Source of the DNA: Acetobacter pomorum
GTDB lineage: Bacteria; Pseudomonadota; Alphaproteobacteria; Acetobacterales; Acetobacteraceae
Assembly (NCBI RefSeq): GCF_002738225.1
Contig: NZ_PEBQ01000150.1
Coordinates: 1-37,234, forward strand
DNA: 37,234 nt
Direction: 5' to 3'
In this document: positions 17,003 to 26,220 of the stretch, piece after piece
Layout of the letters: the number at the start of each line of letters is the position of its first letter
Position numbering within the stretch: the first letter of the stretch is position 1
The notes under the pieces: model-generated
Told to the model about the DNA's origin: nothing
Database searches by the model: none
The model's input: only the letters and a program-made list of their open reading frames with translations
Made by a program: the position numbers and the translations under genes

Positions 17003-18700
17003 ATGAGTGACGCATCCGCAGTTTCCAACAATCGCCTTGCCAATGATCGCGTGATTCGGTCTCCAACCGGGCCAGAAAAATCAGCTAAAAGCTGGCAGAC
17101 AGAAGCTGCTTTGCGGATGCTGATGAATAACCTGGACCCGGAAGTGGCTGAACGCCCATCTGAACTTGTTGTCTATGGTGGCATTGGCCGTGCAGCCCGT
17201 AATTGGGAATGCTATGACCAGATCGTGCGTAGCCTGAAGGATCTGGAAGACGATCAGACCTTGCTTGTACAGTCAGGTAAGCCAGTTGGCGTTTTTCGCA
17301 CTCACCCCGATGCGCCGCGTGTGCTGATTGCCAATTCCAATATTGTGCCGCATTGGGCGAATTGGGACAAATTTAACGAACTCGATCGTATGGGACTGAT
17401 GATGTATGGCCAGATGACCGCCGGTTCATGGATCTATATCGGTTCGCAAGGGATTGTGCAGGGCACATACGAAACTTTTGTGGAAATGGGTCGCCAGTAT
17501 TACGGCGGTAACCTCAAAGGTCGTTGGATCCTGACAGGTGGTCTGGGCGGTATGAGCGGGGCGCAGCCACTTGCCGCTGTTATGGCAGGTGCATCCATGC
17601 TGGCCGTGGAATGTGAACCGAGCCGGATTCAGAAGCGTCTGGACACGGGTTATCTTGACCGGCGTGTTGATACGCTGGACGAAGCTCTGGACCTTATTAA
17701 CGCTGCCTGTGCAAAAGGTGAGGCTATTTCCGTCGGGCTTTTGGGGAATGCGGCAGACGTGTTCCCAGAACTGGTTCGCCGTGGCATTCGCCCAGATGCC
17801 GTAACGGACCAGACATCTGCACATGATCCGCGCAATGGGTACCTGCCTAAAGGCTGGACACTGGAAGAAGCGGAGCACAAGCGCCTGACCGACCCGGCCG
17901 CTGTGGAAAAAGCCGCGCGTCAGTCTATGCGGGATCATGTGGCAGCCATGGTGGCTTTCCACCGTATGGGTATTCCTACATTCGACTACGGTAACAATAT
18001 TCGCCAGATGGCCTTTGAAGAAGGGCTGGAAGACGCTTTTGCTTTCCCCGGTTTTGTGCCTGCCTATATTCGCCCGCTTTTCTGCCGCGGTATTGGCCCG
18101 TTCCGCTGGGCGGCGCTGTCTGGTGATCCAGAAGATATCTACAAGACCGATCAGAAAGTTAAAGAACTATTACCAGACGATGTACATCTGCATAACTGGA
18201 TGGATATGGCGCGTGAGAAAATTCAGTTTCAGGGGCTGCCTTCCCGTATTTGCTGGGTAGGTTTGGGTGATCGCCATCGTCTGGGGCTGGCATTTAACGA
18301 AATGGTGGCTAAGGGCGAGCTGAAAGGCCCGATCGTGATTGGTCGCGATCATCTGGACAGTGGTTCTGTTGCCAGCCCGAACCGGGAAACCGAAGCCATG
18401 CGCGATGGCAGTGACACTGTTTCCGACTGGCCCTTGCTCAATGCGCTTTTAAACACTGCATCCGGGGCAACATGGGTATCCCTGCACCACGGTGGTGGTG
18501 TTGGCATGGGCTTCTCGCAGCACTCGGGTATGGTCATTGTTGCTGATGGCACGCCAGAGGCTGCCCGCAAGCTGGAACGCGTATTATGGAACGACCCCGC
18601 AACAGGTGTGATGCGTCATGCTGATGCCGGATACGATATTGCTGTGGCTTGTGCCCACGAAAAATCCCTTGATCTGCCAATGATTACGCGTGGAGCCTGA
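17003..18700 (+). CDS. hutU: Urocanate hydratase
   Basis: A 565-aa NAD-dependent enzyme, second step of the pathway: urocanate plus water to imidazolonepropionate. Typical stretches are [41 protein letters not shown] (read in two parts), [15 protein letters not shown] for NAD binding, [30 protein letters not shown] with the conserved cysteine, and [23 protein letters not shown]. The ATG at 17003 follows AAGGGA at the right distance. The in-frame ATG at 16967 would include the operator and has no ribosome site. The usual length is about 555-560, so this is full. hutH follows after 5 nt. Confidence 0.95.
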   Translation: MSDASAVSNNRLANDRVIRSPTGPEKSAKSWQTEAALRMLMNNLDPEVAERPSELVVYGGIGRAARNWECYDQIVRSLKDLEDDQTLLVQSGKPVGVFRTHPDAPRVLIANSNIVPHWANWDKFNELDRMGLMMYGQMTAGSWIYIGSQGIVQGTYETFVEMGRQYYGGNLKGRWILTGGLGGMSGAQPLAAVMAGASMLAVECEPSRIQKRLDTGYLDRRVDTLDEALDLINAACAKGEAISVGLLGNAADVFPELVRRGIRPDAVTDQTSAHDPRNGYLPKGWTLEEAEHKRLTDPAAVEKAARQSMRDHVAAMVAFHRMGIPTFDYGNNIRQMAFEEGLEDAFAFPGFVPAYIRPLFCRGIGPFRWAALSGDPEDIYKTDQKVKELLPDDVHLHNWMDMAREKIQFQGLPSRICWVGLGDRHRLGLAFNEMVAKGELKGPIVIGRDHLDSGSVASPNRETEAMRDGSDTVSDWPLLNALLNTASGATWVSLHHGGGVGMGFSQHSGMVIVADGTPEAARKLERVLWNDPATGVMRHADAGYDIAVACAHEKSLDLPMITRGA

Positions 18701-18705
18701 AAATT

Positions 18706-20265
18706 ATGACTGCTACATCCTTCACCCTGAATCCCGGCAAATTGACGTACGCCGAAATCCGCTCTTTCTTTTTCTCGCCGTCCACAAAAGTGGAACTGGC
18801 AGCCGAGGCTGAAGAGGTTCTGCATCAGGCGGCACTTTCTGTCGAACGGATTGTTGCGCGTGGGGAGCCTGTTTACGGGGTTAATACGGGGTTTGGTAAA
18901 CTCGCCAAAACCCGTATTCCTGATGACAAGCTCAAGGATCTTCAGCGCAATCTGGTACTTAGCCATGCCGCAGGTATTGGCACGCCCATGAGCGAAGATG
19001 TTGTGCGCCTGATCCTGCTGCTTAAAGCCAATGGGCTGGCCAGGGGTTTTTCAGGTGTACGCAAAGAGGTCGTGACTTTTCTGCTCGCCATGCTCAACCG
19101 TGGTGTTGTGCCGGTTATTCCAGAAAAGGGGTCCGTGGGTGCTTCGGGCGATCTGGCGCCCTTGGCTCATATGAGTGCTGTGCTTATTGGCGAGGGATAT
19201 GCCTTTTACAAGGGCGAAAAGCTGACCGGTGCCGAAGCGCTTAAAGCGGCGGGGCTGACGCCTATTGTGCTCGGACCCAAGGAAGGTCTGGCTTTGCTGA
19301 ATGGTACACAGGCTTCCACCGCACTGGCATTGTCCGGCCTGTTCAAGGCTGAACGCGTATTTCAGGCCGCACTTGTTGCAGGGGGGCTGACGTTGGATGC
19401 CGCTCGAGGTACCGATGCACCATTTGATCCACGCTTGCATGCGCTGCGTGGTCAGCGTGGGCAAATGGAAACAGCGGCCGTCTATCGTAGTCTGCTGGAG
19501 GCATCCCCTATTCGTGATTCCCATAGGGAAGGGGATGAACGTGTGCAGGACCCTTATTGCTTGCGTTGCCAGCCACAGGTGATGGGGGCATGTCTGGATA
19601 CGTTGCGTAATGCTGCTGTCATATTGGTGACAGAAGCAAATGCGGTGTCGGATAACCCCATTCATTTTGCTGATACGGATGAAATGATTTCGGGCGGCAA
19701 TTTCCATGCGGAACCTGTAGCCATTGCTGCGGATACAATTGCCATTGCCGTGTCTGAAGTTGGGGCTATTTCCGAACGTCGTCTTGCCATGTTGATGGAT
19801 GCACAGATGAGTGGCCTTCCACCGTTTCTGGTGCAAGATAGCGGCCTGAATTCTGGCTTTATGATTGCTCAGGTCACTGCGGCTGCACTGGCGTCGGAAA
19901 ATAAGACATTAGCGCATCCCGCCAGTGTGGACAGCCTGCCAACATCGGCTAATCAGGAAGACCATGTCAGTATGGCAACCTTTGCTGCCAGACGTCTGGA
20001 AGATATTGTGGAAAATGTCTGCACCATTATTGCCATTGAATGTCTGGCTGCGGTGCAGGGGCTGGACTTTCTGGCTCCACTGGTAACGTCTCGTCCGCTA
20101 AGTGTGGCTAAAGATGCTGTGCGTGAGAAAATTACGTTCTTTGCGCAGGACCGACTGTTTGCGCCGGATATCGAGGCCATGCGTGCACTTATTTCCAAAG
20201 GTGTTATGGTGGAGCGTGTAAAGGCGTTGGTGCCACTGCCTGAGTGTGGTGCGTTGCTGGGTTGA
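18706..20265 (+). CDS. hutH: Histidine ammonia-lyase
   Basis: A 519-aa enzyme that deaminates L-histidine to trans-urocanate, the entry step. The Ala-Ser-Gly triad at residues 146-148, within GSVGASGDLAPLAHMS, forms the MIO electrophile by self-cyclisation. GVNTGFGKLA near residue 60 contains the conserved catalytic-region tyrosine context YGVNTG. LLNGTQAS, QDPYCLRCQPQVMG, SDNPIHF, and PTSANQEDHVSMA are all intact. It is co-transcribed with hutU and ends just before a strong terminator. Length is standard. Confidence 0.97.
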   Translation: MTATSFTLNPGKLTYAEIRSFFFSPSTKVELAAEAEEVLHQAALSVERIVARGEPVYGVNTGFGKLAKTRIPDDKLKDLQRNLVLSHAAGIGTPMSEDVVRLILLLKANGLARGFSGVRKEVVTFLLAMLNRGVVPVIPEKGSVGASGDLAPLAHMSAVLIGEGYAFYKGEKLTGAEALKAAGLTPIVLGPKEGLALLNGTQASTALALSGLFKAERVFQAALVAGGLTLDAARGTDAPFDPRLHALRGQRGQMETAAVYRSLLEASPIRDSHREGDERVQDPYCLRCQPQVMGACLDTLRNAAVILVTEANAVSDNPIHFADTDEMISGGNFHAEPVAIAADTIAIAVSEVGAISERRLAMLMDAQMSGLPPFLVQDSGLNSGFMIAQVTAAALASENKTLAHPASVDSLPTSANQEDHVSMATFAARRLEDIVENVCTIIAIECLAAVQGLDFLAPLVTSRPLSVAKDAVREKITFFAQDRLFAPDIEAMRALISKGVMVERVKALVPLPECGALLG

Positions 20266-20276
20266 TGGACTGCATG

Positions 20277-20306
20277 CCCCCGGACGGAACAAGTCCGGGG
20301 GTTTTT
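20277..20306 (+). terminator. Rho-independent terminator after hutH
   Basis: A perfect 9-bp GC-rich stem, CCCCCGGAC (20277-20285) with GTCCGGGGG (20293-20301), has a 7-nt loop and is followed by TTTTT. It starts 11 nt after the hutH stop and ends 17 nt before the ATG of the hydroxyacid oxidase gene. Confidence 0.92.
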
Positions 20307-20323
20307 AATATTAAGGTGTGCTT

Positions 20324-21466
20324 ATGGTGTTTGTGGGATTAGAGAACTTACAACAAAAAGCCGAATGCATGCTGCCCCGTTTGTTTCGGGATTATGTGGC
20401 GGGAGGTGCGCATAGTGAAAGGACTGTGCAAGCCAACAGAAACGCGTTTAAAAAATGGACTATAGTGCCACGTTGCCTGCGTGATGTTTCGCAGATTTCT
20501 ACCGCAACGCATTGGCTGGGTTATGACTGCGCGGCGCCATTCATGCTTGCGCCGGTCGGGTTTGCGGGCATGATGCGTTATGGGGCCGACTTTATGGCGG
20601 CACGTGCTGCAGCAAAGAAAAAAATTCCTTTTTGCGTATCAACATTTTCCATTACATCTTTGGAAGACATCTGTGCTGTACAAGGTGTTGATGTGCTGGC
20701 TCAGATTTATGTTTTTCGTGATCGTGAGATCACGCGCGACATGATCAGTCGTGCCCGGCAATGTGGGGTGCGCACGCTTGTTCTGACTGTGGATACGCCA
20801 ATTACACCGCTAAGGCCACGTGACGAGAAAAACGGATTCAGACGCCTGACAAATCCGTCTTTGGCGCAAATGGTCTCGTTTGCGCAGGCATGGCGCTGGA
20901 GCCTTGGCATGCTGCGCCACGGTATGCCGGTTTTGGCGAATTTGCAGCCGTATGGGATGGGCAGAACGTTGCTAGAGCAGGCTAAAACTGCAGCATCGCA
21001 AATTGATTCTCGCCTGACGTGGAAGGATCTGGAATGGCTCCGTGCGCAGTGGGGTGGAAAGCTTGTGGTCAAAGGCATCATGCATTCTGATGATGCTGCG
21101 CAATGTGTGGCGGTCGGTGTGGATACTGTCATGGTGTCCAACCATGGTGGGCGTCAGCTTGATCCGGCACCGGCCACGTTGGATGTGCTGCCTGATATTG
21201 TTGCATCTTCAGGGGCATCCTGCTCTGTTGTTATGGACAGCGGTATAAGGCGTGGCGCGGATGTGGTGTGTGCATTGGCGCAGGGAAGTTCTCTTGTCGC
21301 TATGGGGCGGCCGTGGGCATGGGCGCTGGCAGCAGGCGGAGAAGCTACTCTGATTGAGATGATTGAAGGACTGCAAGGTGAAATTCGTGATGTTATGGCG
21401 CTTGCTGGCGTAACCAGTATAGAAGCCGTGCATAATGCAGGTTACGCCATGCTACGCAGATGTTAG
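20324..21466 (+). CDS. FMN-dependent alpha-hydroxy-acid oxidase/dehydrogenase (LldD/glycolate oxidase family)
   Basis: A 380-aa TIM-barrel flavoprotein that oxidises an L-2-hydroxy acid to a 2-oxo acid. The N-terminal [80 protein letters not shown] and [10 protein letters not shown] blocks are in family order. His274 is the expected catalytic base and the Lys of LVVKGI an FMN ligand. The ATG at 20324 has AAGG upstream; a GTG at 20318 is less likely. It follows the hutH terminator closely with no room for a normal promoter. It converges on and overlaps ilvD by 4 nt. Among hut genes, L-imidazolelactate is a reasonable substrate guess; L-lactate is the conservative alternative. Confidence 0.88.
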   Translation: MVFVGLENLQQKAECMLPRLFRDYVAGGAHSERTVQANRNAFKKWTIVPRCLRDVSQISTATHWLGYDCAAPFMLAPVGFAGMMRYGADFMAARAAAKKKIPFCVSTFSITSLEDICAVQGVDVLAQIYVFRDREITRDMISRARQCGVRTLVLTVDTPITPLRPRDEKNGFRRLTNPSLAQMVSFAQAWRWSLGMLRHGMPVLANLQPYGMGRTLLEQAKTAASQIDSRLTWKDLEWLRAQWGGKLVVKGIMHSDDAAQCVAVGVDTVMVSNHGGRQLDPAPATLDVLPDIVASSGASCSVVMDSGIRRGADVVCALAQGSSLVAMGRPWAWALAAGGEATLIEMIEGLQGEIRDVMALAGVTSIEAVHNAGYAMLRRC

Positions 21467-23175
21467 GGATATTCTTGTTTAAAGCCGCCAGTATGCGTGA
21501 CGGCTCCCAAATGAGTTGGGCCGACAAGCCTGACGTACTTTTCCAAAACACCAGTGTTTTGTCGGATATCAGATTTAATAAAGGTGGATCTGCGGTTTTG
21601 TAATTCTGCTTCGGATACAACAAGTTCCAAAGTGCCATCTGCTGCATTAATGCGAATGATATCGCCATTTTGTACAAGTGCTATGGTGCCGCCCATCGCA
21701 GCCTCGGGGCTGGCGTAGCCAATGCACATTCCACGGGTTGCTCCAGAAAAACGACCATCGGTTAGCAACGCAACCTGCTCGCCCATACCTTGCCCGTAGA
21801 TGGCGGCGGTAACTGCCAGCATTTCGCGCATTCCTGGGCCTCCTTTTGGGCCTTCGTTGCGTACAACCAGAACGCTTCCGGGAGCGTAGGTTTGCGAGGC
21901 AACAGCTTTTGCGCATTCTTCCTCATTTTCGAAGACATGGGCCGGTCCTTCAAAATAGAGAGACTTCAAGCCTGCTGTTTTTATCCATGCTCCGTTCGGA
22001 CAAAGATTTCCCCGGAGCATCACCAGGCCACCCGTGGCTGCCAAAGGTGCAGAGCAGGGATGTACAATCTTGCCGTCAGGGCCAGCATGCTGTGCCAGTT
22101 CTTCCGCCAATGGGCGGCCGGTAATGGTCAGTGTGTCATCATGCAGGTATCCGCCTTGCAGCAAGGCATTAAGAACAGCTGGTACGCCTCCTATTCGGTT
22201 CAGGTCCTTGACCAAAAATCGTCCTCCCGGAGAAAGGTCGGCAATTAGGGGAGTGCGTTGAAATACTTTGGCCATGTCCTCAAAGTCGAACAGAATACCA
22301 GCTTCATGAGCGATGGCGGGAATATGTAGCACGGCGTTGGTGGATCCGCCTGTAGCGGCAACTGCTGCGCAGGCATTTTCCAAGCTTTTGCGTGTAATCA
22401 GTTCCCGTGGCAGAGGCCCTCCCGCGTTAATAATCTGCATGACACGCTTGCCAGCTTTACGCCCAATAACCAGTCGCTCGCTGTATACTGCGGGAATACT
22501 TGATGATCCCAACAGAGAAAGTCCTAGTGTTTCGGCAACCATGGCCATTGTATTGGCCGAGAACTGACCGGGACATGCTCCGACAGTGACAGCGCATGTG
22601 CGTTCGATGTTATCGAGTTCGCTTAGAGTAATATGTCCACTTTGGTACTGACCAATACCTTCCACGGCATTCAGGACAGTACGCTCATCACCCGCTGCCG
22701 AATAGCCTGGCAACATTGCGCCGCCAAATACAAAAATGGATGGCAGATTTAGACGTACAATTGCCATCATCATTGCAGGAAGTGTTTTATCGCAGCCTGC
22801 AATGGTGACCAGTCCATCATAGGCATGGGCTCGTGCCGACATTTCCACACTATCTGCAATCAGCTCACGTGATGGCAGGCTCATACGCATGCCAGCATGG
22901 CCCATGGTTGTACCATCCGATATGGAGATGGTTGTAAAACTTATTGGCACACCACCGCCTTCGGCAACTCCCAGACGTGCGCTGTCGGCCTGTGGAGCAA
23001 GGGACATTGAACAGGGTGTGTTTTCGCCTGCGGTGCTGACAATCCCGACAAAAGACTTTTCAAGATCTTCATCCCCCAGACCTGTGGCACGCAAAAAAGC
23101 ACGCTGCTCAACTCGCGTTATGCCATCAGTCACAATGCGTGACTGATGTTTGTGCAGGGAGTGGCTGTTGGGCAT
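21463..23175 (-). CDS. IlvD/Edd-family dehydratase (dihydroxy-acid dehydratase type)
   Basis: A 570-aa Fe-S dehydratase. Probable cluster cysteines are Cys55 (ENTPCSMSL), Cys128 (AGCDK) and Cys201 ([12 protein letters not shown]), the arrangement of the [2Fe-2S] dihydroxy-acid dehydratases. Lys130 is the expected carbamylated lysine. [46 protein letters not shown] and [17 protein letters not shown] are also conserved. The normal role is 2,3-dihydroxy-isovalerate dehydration in valine/isoleucine synthesis, but the family also includes sugar-acid dehydratases. Its place in a catabolic cluster, without ilvB/C/E neighbours, makes a catabolic or duplicate role possible. The start at 23175 lacks a clear ribosome site. 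Confidence 0.88.
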   Translation of the reverse strand: MPNSHSLHKHQSRIVTDGITRVEQRAFLRATGLGDEDLEKSFVGIVSTAGENTPCSMSLAPQADSARLGVAEGGGVPISFTTISISDGTTMGHAGMRMSLPSRELIADSVEMSARAHAYDGLVTIAGCDKTLPAMMMAIVRLNLPSIFVFGGAMLPGYSAAGDERTVLNAVEGIGQYQSGHITLSELDNIERTCAVTVGACPGQFSANTMAMVAETLGLSLLGSSSIPAVYSERLVIGRKAGKRVMQIINAGGPLPRELITRKSLENACAAVAATGGSTNAVLHIPAIAHEAGILFDFEDMAKVFQRTPLIADLSPGGRFLVKDLNRIGGVPAVLNALLQGGYLHDDTLTITGRPLAEELAQHAGPDGKIVHPCSAPLAATGGLVMLRGNLCPNGAWIKTAGLKSLYFEGPAHVFENEEECAKAVASQTYAPGSVLVVRNEGPKGGPGMREMLAVTAAIYGQGMGEQVALLTDGRFSGATRGMCIGYASPEAAMGGTIALVQNGDIIRINAADGTLELVVSEAELQNRRSTFIKSDIRQNTGVLEKYVRLVGPTHLGAVTHTGGFKQEYP

Positions 23176-23240
23176 GTGTTATCCCTTTTCAGACAGAAGC
23201 AAGACTGGCCTTGTCGTCACATTATTGCGTTGGAAAACAG

Positions 23241-23273
23241 AAAAAGCCTGCCACAGGGTTAACTGTGGCAGGC
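23241..23273 (-). terminator. Rho-independent terminator of the TonB-dependent receptor gene
   Basis: A perfect 11-bp stem, GCCTGCCACAG (23246-23256) and CTGTGGCAGGC (23263-23273), has a 6-nt loop. AAAAA at 23241-23245 becomes a T-tract on the minus strand. It lies 29 nt after the receptor stop and upstream of ilvD, so ilvD needs its own promoter. Confidence 0.9.
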
Positions 23274-23301
23274 TTCGGGTTATGTTCAAAGTCAGAGTAG
23301 A

Positions 23302-25716
23302 TCAGAAATTGGTGCTGATCGACCCAAAGAACATACGTGGAGCACCTACCAGCATGGACTGGAAATCCATTGCACCTTTGGAAATGCTGAGTGGGTTTCC
23401 GTTTTCGCCCATGGTGGCAATATAACGGGTGTTCTGAATATTGGTAACGCTCAGGTTCAGTGTCAGATCTTTGACAATACCAACTGATTTCTGGAAGTAG
23501 GGCAGTTTGGCAAGATTGTATTGTATGCCAAGGTTAGTCATCCAGTAAGCAGGAACTTTGACATCCCCGACATAGCTGTAGTTACGCTTGCCGGTATAGC
23601 TTGCATCCACGTAAGCTGTCATTCCGTTCCAGTCGTAAGACAAGCGTGTTTTGTACATGAAGCGGGGATAATTGATAATCTGCTTGCCACGGGTCTGGTA
23701 AGACACGCCGGCTTCTACCAGATTATTGTCATACGTGGCATGGTTGTAGCTAACACTATTTGTAAAAGCCAAGTTTTTAATTGGCATAATTGTAATTGCA
23801 GCGTCCACACCATTCATGGTGACCCCTCCCACGTTGGAAACAGTGGAAATGGGATTGACGGCAGAACCGGATGTAACCTGTTGCAAACGGTTGTTGAAGT
23901 TGGTCCGGTAGGCGTAAACGGAGGCACCAATGATCTGGCTGCTGTAACGGTAACCAGCTGCATAGGTCCAGTCTGTTTCTGGCCGGAAGGAATTGCGGCC
24001 CGCATCAAACGCCGTTTGAGAGATCGCAAAGGGAGACGCAGAGAGTTTGTAGCCAGATTGCGCATATGTATGAACGTTTTCAGAAATATCAAAAAACAGT
24101 TCATGGTGCTTGAGGAAATGCCAGTCGGCACTGATGTGCGGCAGGAAGGGTTTGGACGTTGTTAGTGCAACGCCGCTCGTAATGTTGGAGCCTGCGCCAT
24201 AGTAGTCATCATTAATGTACCCGTTGCCAACATTGGTGGTAGCCAGAACGGATTTAAAGCCAAAATGCAGTCCCAGATTAGGCAATATATGGTAAGTGTC
24301 CTGCACGAAGGCAGTAAAAGTGTTGGTATTGTAAGTCTGGTTATAAATTTTGGCGAACGGATCTGACCAATGTCCAAGAGGATCAGGAAGTGCCGATGTG
24401 AGTTGCCCATTGACAATGTTGGGCATTGAATAGGCATACATGGGTGACTGATAATGGTTATTTTCATACCATACACCACCACTGATATCGTTATGCGCAA
24501 TATTGTAGTGTACTTGGGAAATAATGCCAAAACGACGAATGGACGGTTCTTTGACCAGTTCGGAAAGAGGAGAGCCGTTGGGGGAGGGGTAATAGGGGGT
24601 TGTCCACGTAGTCTGATTGCTTTCCCCATGCCCGTAAGCTGTTGTATCCCACGTCAGATTATCGGTGAGCTGCAAGTGCGCCTTCACGCCGCCAAATGTA
24701 TCCATCGTGTTGAGCACGGCATCATAGTAGGCAGAGTCAGCAGGGTCCTGTAACTTGTCAAAGCCAGCTGGGTATTGGCCATTTGCGGCATTGATTGCCT
24801 GCTGGAGGCCGCTTTGTCTGCCATTGTAGTAGTTGGCAACGTTATAACCCACATTGTTCAGCACTTCGGGCGATGCATCGGCAGTGGAGAACTGGTGCAG
24901 GTCAGCCCAGTCGAAAAAAGCAGAAACACTGCTGCTTTCTCCAATAGGTTGCAAGAACTTGGCATTGACCTGCTGCATGAACTGGTCGCCTGTTCCTTTC
25001 CAGATCTGCCCGTCCTGGCGCATGTAGGAGGCATAGAAGCGGGTTCCCGAACTGTTCAGGTCGCCACTGTCACCACGTACAAAGGTGTGGAAGTTACCAT
25101 AGCTGCCAAAGCCCTGGTTTACGGTACCGCCAAGTTTGTGGGATGGGTCGCGTGAGACATAATCAAACGAACCCCCAAGGTTGTTGGTTGCCGCAATTGA
25201 TTCCGCACCAGCAGATTGGGATACCACAATGCGTGACACGTTTTCTGACGAAATAGCCTGAATGGTGTTGAGACCATTATAGTTTCGTACAGTTTGTTCA
25301 CCCAATGGCATACCATCAAGCGTCATGCCGATCTGCTGCTGCTGAAAGCCGTGCATGAACACCTGATTGGACCAGATATCAATACCCTGTGGTTCTGCCG
25401 ACTGAAACATGATGCCGGGCAATTGTGCCAGAGTTTTAAGAGGGTTGGTTCCTGCCGGAGCCTGAGACAACAGCTTCTGCCCGATGGTAACAACCGCACC
25501 ATGGGGTACATGGTGGGATGTGACCTCAAACTGTTCCGAGGTGGAGCTCAGATAGCTTGCAGGTGCACTTGTAGAAGCGGCCTTCCGTTTTGCAGCAACC
25601 TTGGGCGGAGTGTCTGTGTGTTTGGATGTGGCTGCCAGGGCGTTTGCGCTGCCAACAGAGATAAACATGGAGGAGAAGAGTAAAAGTCTGGTTAGAGAAA
25701 AGGTGCTGGGTCTCAT
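23302..25716 (-). CDS. TonB-dependent outer-membrane receptor
   Basis: An 804-aa outer-membrane active transporter. The signal peptide covers about residues 1-28 (MRPSTFSLTRLLLFSSMF then SANALA). A plug domain follows (LKTLAQLPGIMFQSAEPQG, MTLDGMPLGEQT, SRIVVSQSAGAESIAATNNLGGSFDYVSRDP), then a long beta-barrel with alternating aromatic strands (GFGSYGNFHTFVRGDSG, FRPETDWTYAAGYRYSS, SYNHATYD) and a C-terminal phenylalanine, as needed for BAM insertion. The frame is open to 25845, but the ATG at 25716 begins the signal peptide. It has its own terminator and a 5' gap of about 500 nt. It sits among histidine-related genes, so it may import a metal-histidine complex or another large histidine-derived ligand; substrate unproven. 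Confidence 0.9.
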   Translation of the reverse strand: MRPSTFSLTRLLLFSSMFISVGSANALAATSKHTDTPPKVAAKRKAASTSAPASYLSSTSEQFEVTSHHVPHGAVVTIGQKLLSQAPAGTNPLKTLAQLPGIMFQSAEPQGIDIWSNQVFMHGFQQQQIGMTLDGMPLGEQTVRNYNGLNTIQAISSENVSRIVVSQSAGAESIAATNNLGGSFDYVSRDPSHKLGGTVNQGFGSYGNFHTFVRGDSGDLNSSGTRFYASYMRQDGQIWKGTGDQFMQQVNAKFLQPIGESSSVSAFFDWADLHQFSTADASPEVLNNVGYNVANYYNGRQSGLQQAINAANGQYPAGFDKLQDPADSAYYDAVLNTMDTFGGVKAHLQLTDNLTWDTTAYGHGESNQTTWTTPYYPSPNGSPLSELVKEPSIRRFGIISQVHYNIAHNDISGGVWYENNHYQSPMYAYSMPNIVNGQLTSALPDPLGHWSDPFAKIYNQTYNTNTFTAFVQDTYHILPNLGLHFGFKSVLATTNVGNGYINDDYYGAGSNITSGVALTTSKPFLPHISADWHFLKHHELFFDISENVHTYAQSGYKLSASPFAISQTAFDAGRNSFRPETDWTYAAGYRYSSQIIGASVYAYRTNFNNRLQQVTSGSAVNPISTVSNVGGVTMNGVDAAITIMPIKNLAFTNSVSYNHATYDNNLVEAGVSYQTRGKQIINYPRFMYKTRLSYDWNGMTAYVDASYTGKRNYSYVGDVKVPAYWMTNLGIQYNLAKLPYFQKSVGIVKDLTLNLSVTNIQNTRYIATMGENGNPLSISKGAMDFQSMLVGAPRMFFGSISTNF

Positions 25717-25845
25717 GCGTCTGAACTCCACCGGGCTGCTAGAGGCGCAGGATAAGAATAGATATAGACAAGATATTTTATCGTCTTGGCTTCGTGACTC
25801 GTTTCGTTGACGGTCCAAGATATGTAAGAACCCTAGGTTGTCCAT

Positions 25846-26220
25846 ACGAGTTAGGTCAATAGAATTTTAAAACGAAATCGAAACATTTTTTCGACTGTGG
25901 TTTTTGGGAGAATTCCAACAAATTAAGTCTGGTGGACCAGGTATGGTGTTCGCCCTTCTGTTCCATCGCGCTGTTATACGAGTTGAATAATCAAGTTGTG
26001 GGTGAGAGATGATGTTACGGTGTGGTATTCACGCATGAAGCAGCTGAATTTTGCCAATGTATATATGTGGCAAGATGTAAACTGCCTCTCCATGTTCTTC
26101 GGGCAAAAGCCAATAGTCAGTTCCAGAAGGGAGGAGGGTATAATCTATTTTTAAAGGCTGGATAGAAGGAGATGCCGGTGTTCTTTCCAGAGCATCCCCC
26201 CTCGTCGCTGTGCAGATTTT
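25846..26220. other. Intergenic region upstream of the TonB receptor; no gene recognised
   Basis: About 375 nt without a convincing coding frame. It holds a weak hut-like element TGTATATATG at 26059-26068 (only a partial match to the hutI/hutU sites) and no hairpin terminator that I can see for the NCS1 gene ending at 26221. It presumably contains the receptor promoter. Confidence 0.4.

Noticed and set aside
23521..24165. A 214-codon plus-strand frame
   Set aside because: Antisense shadow of the TonB receptor barrel; no independent signals.
26059..26068. TGTATATATG as a HutC operator for the TonB receptor
   Set aside because: Only a partial match, about 340 nt from the start codon, and no promoter boxes around it; kept only as a note.
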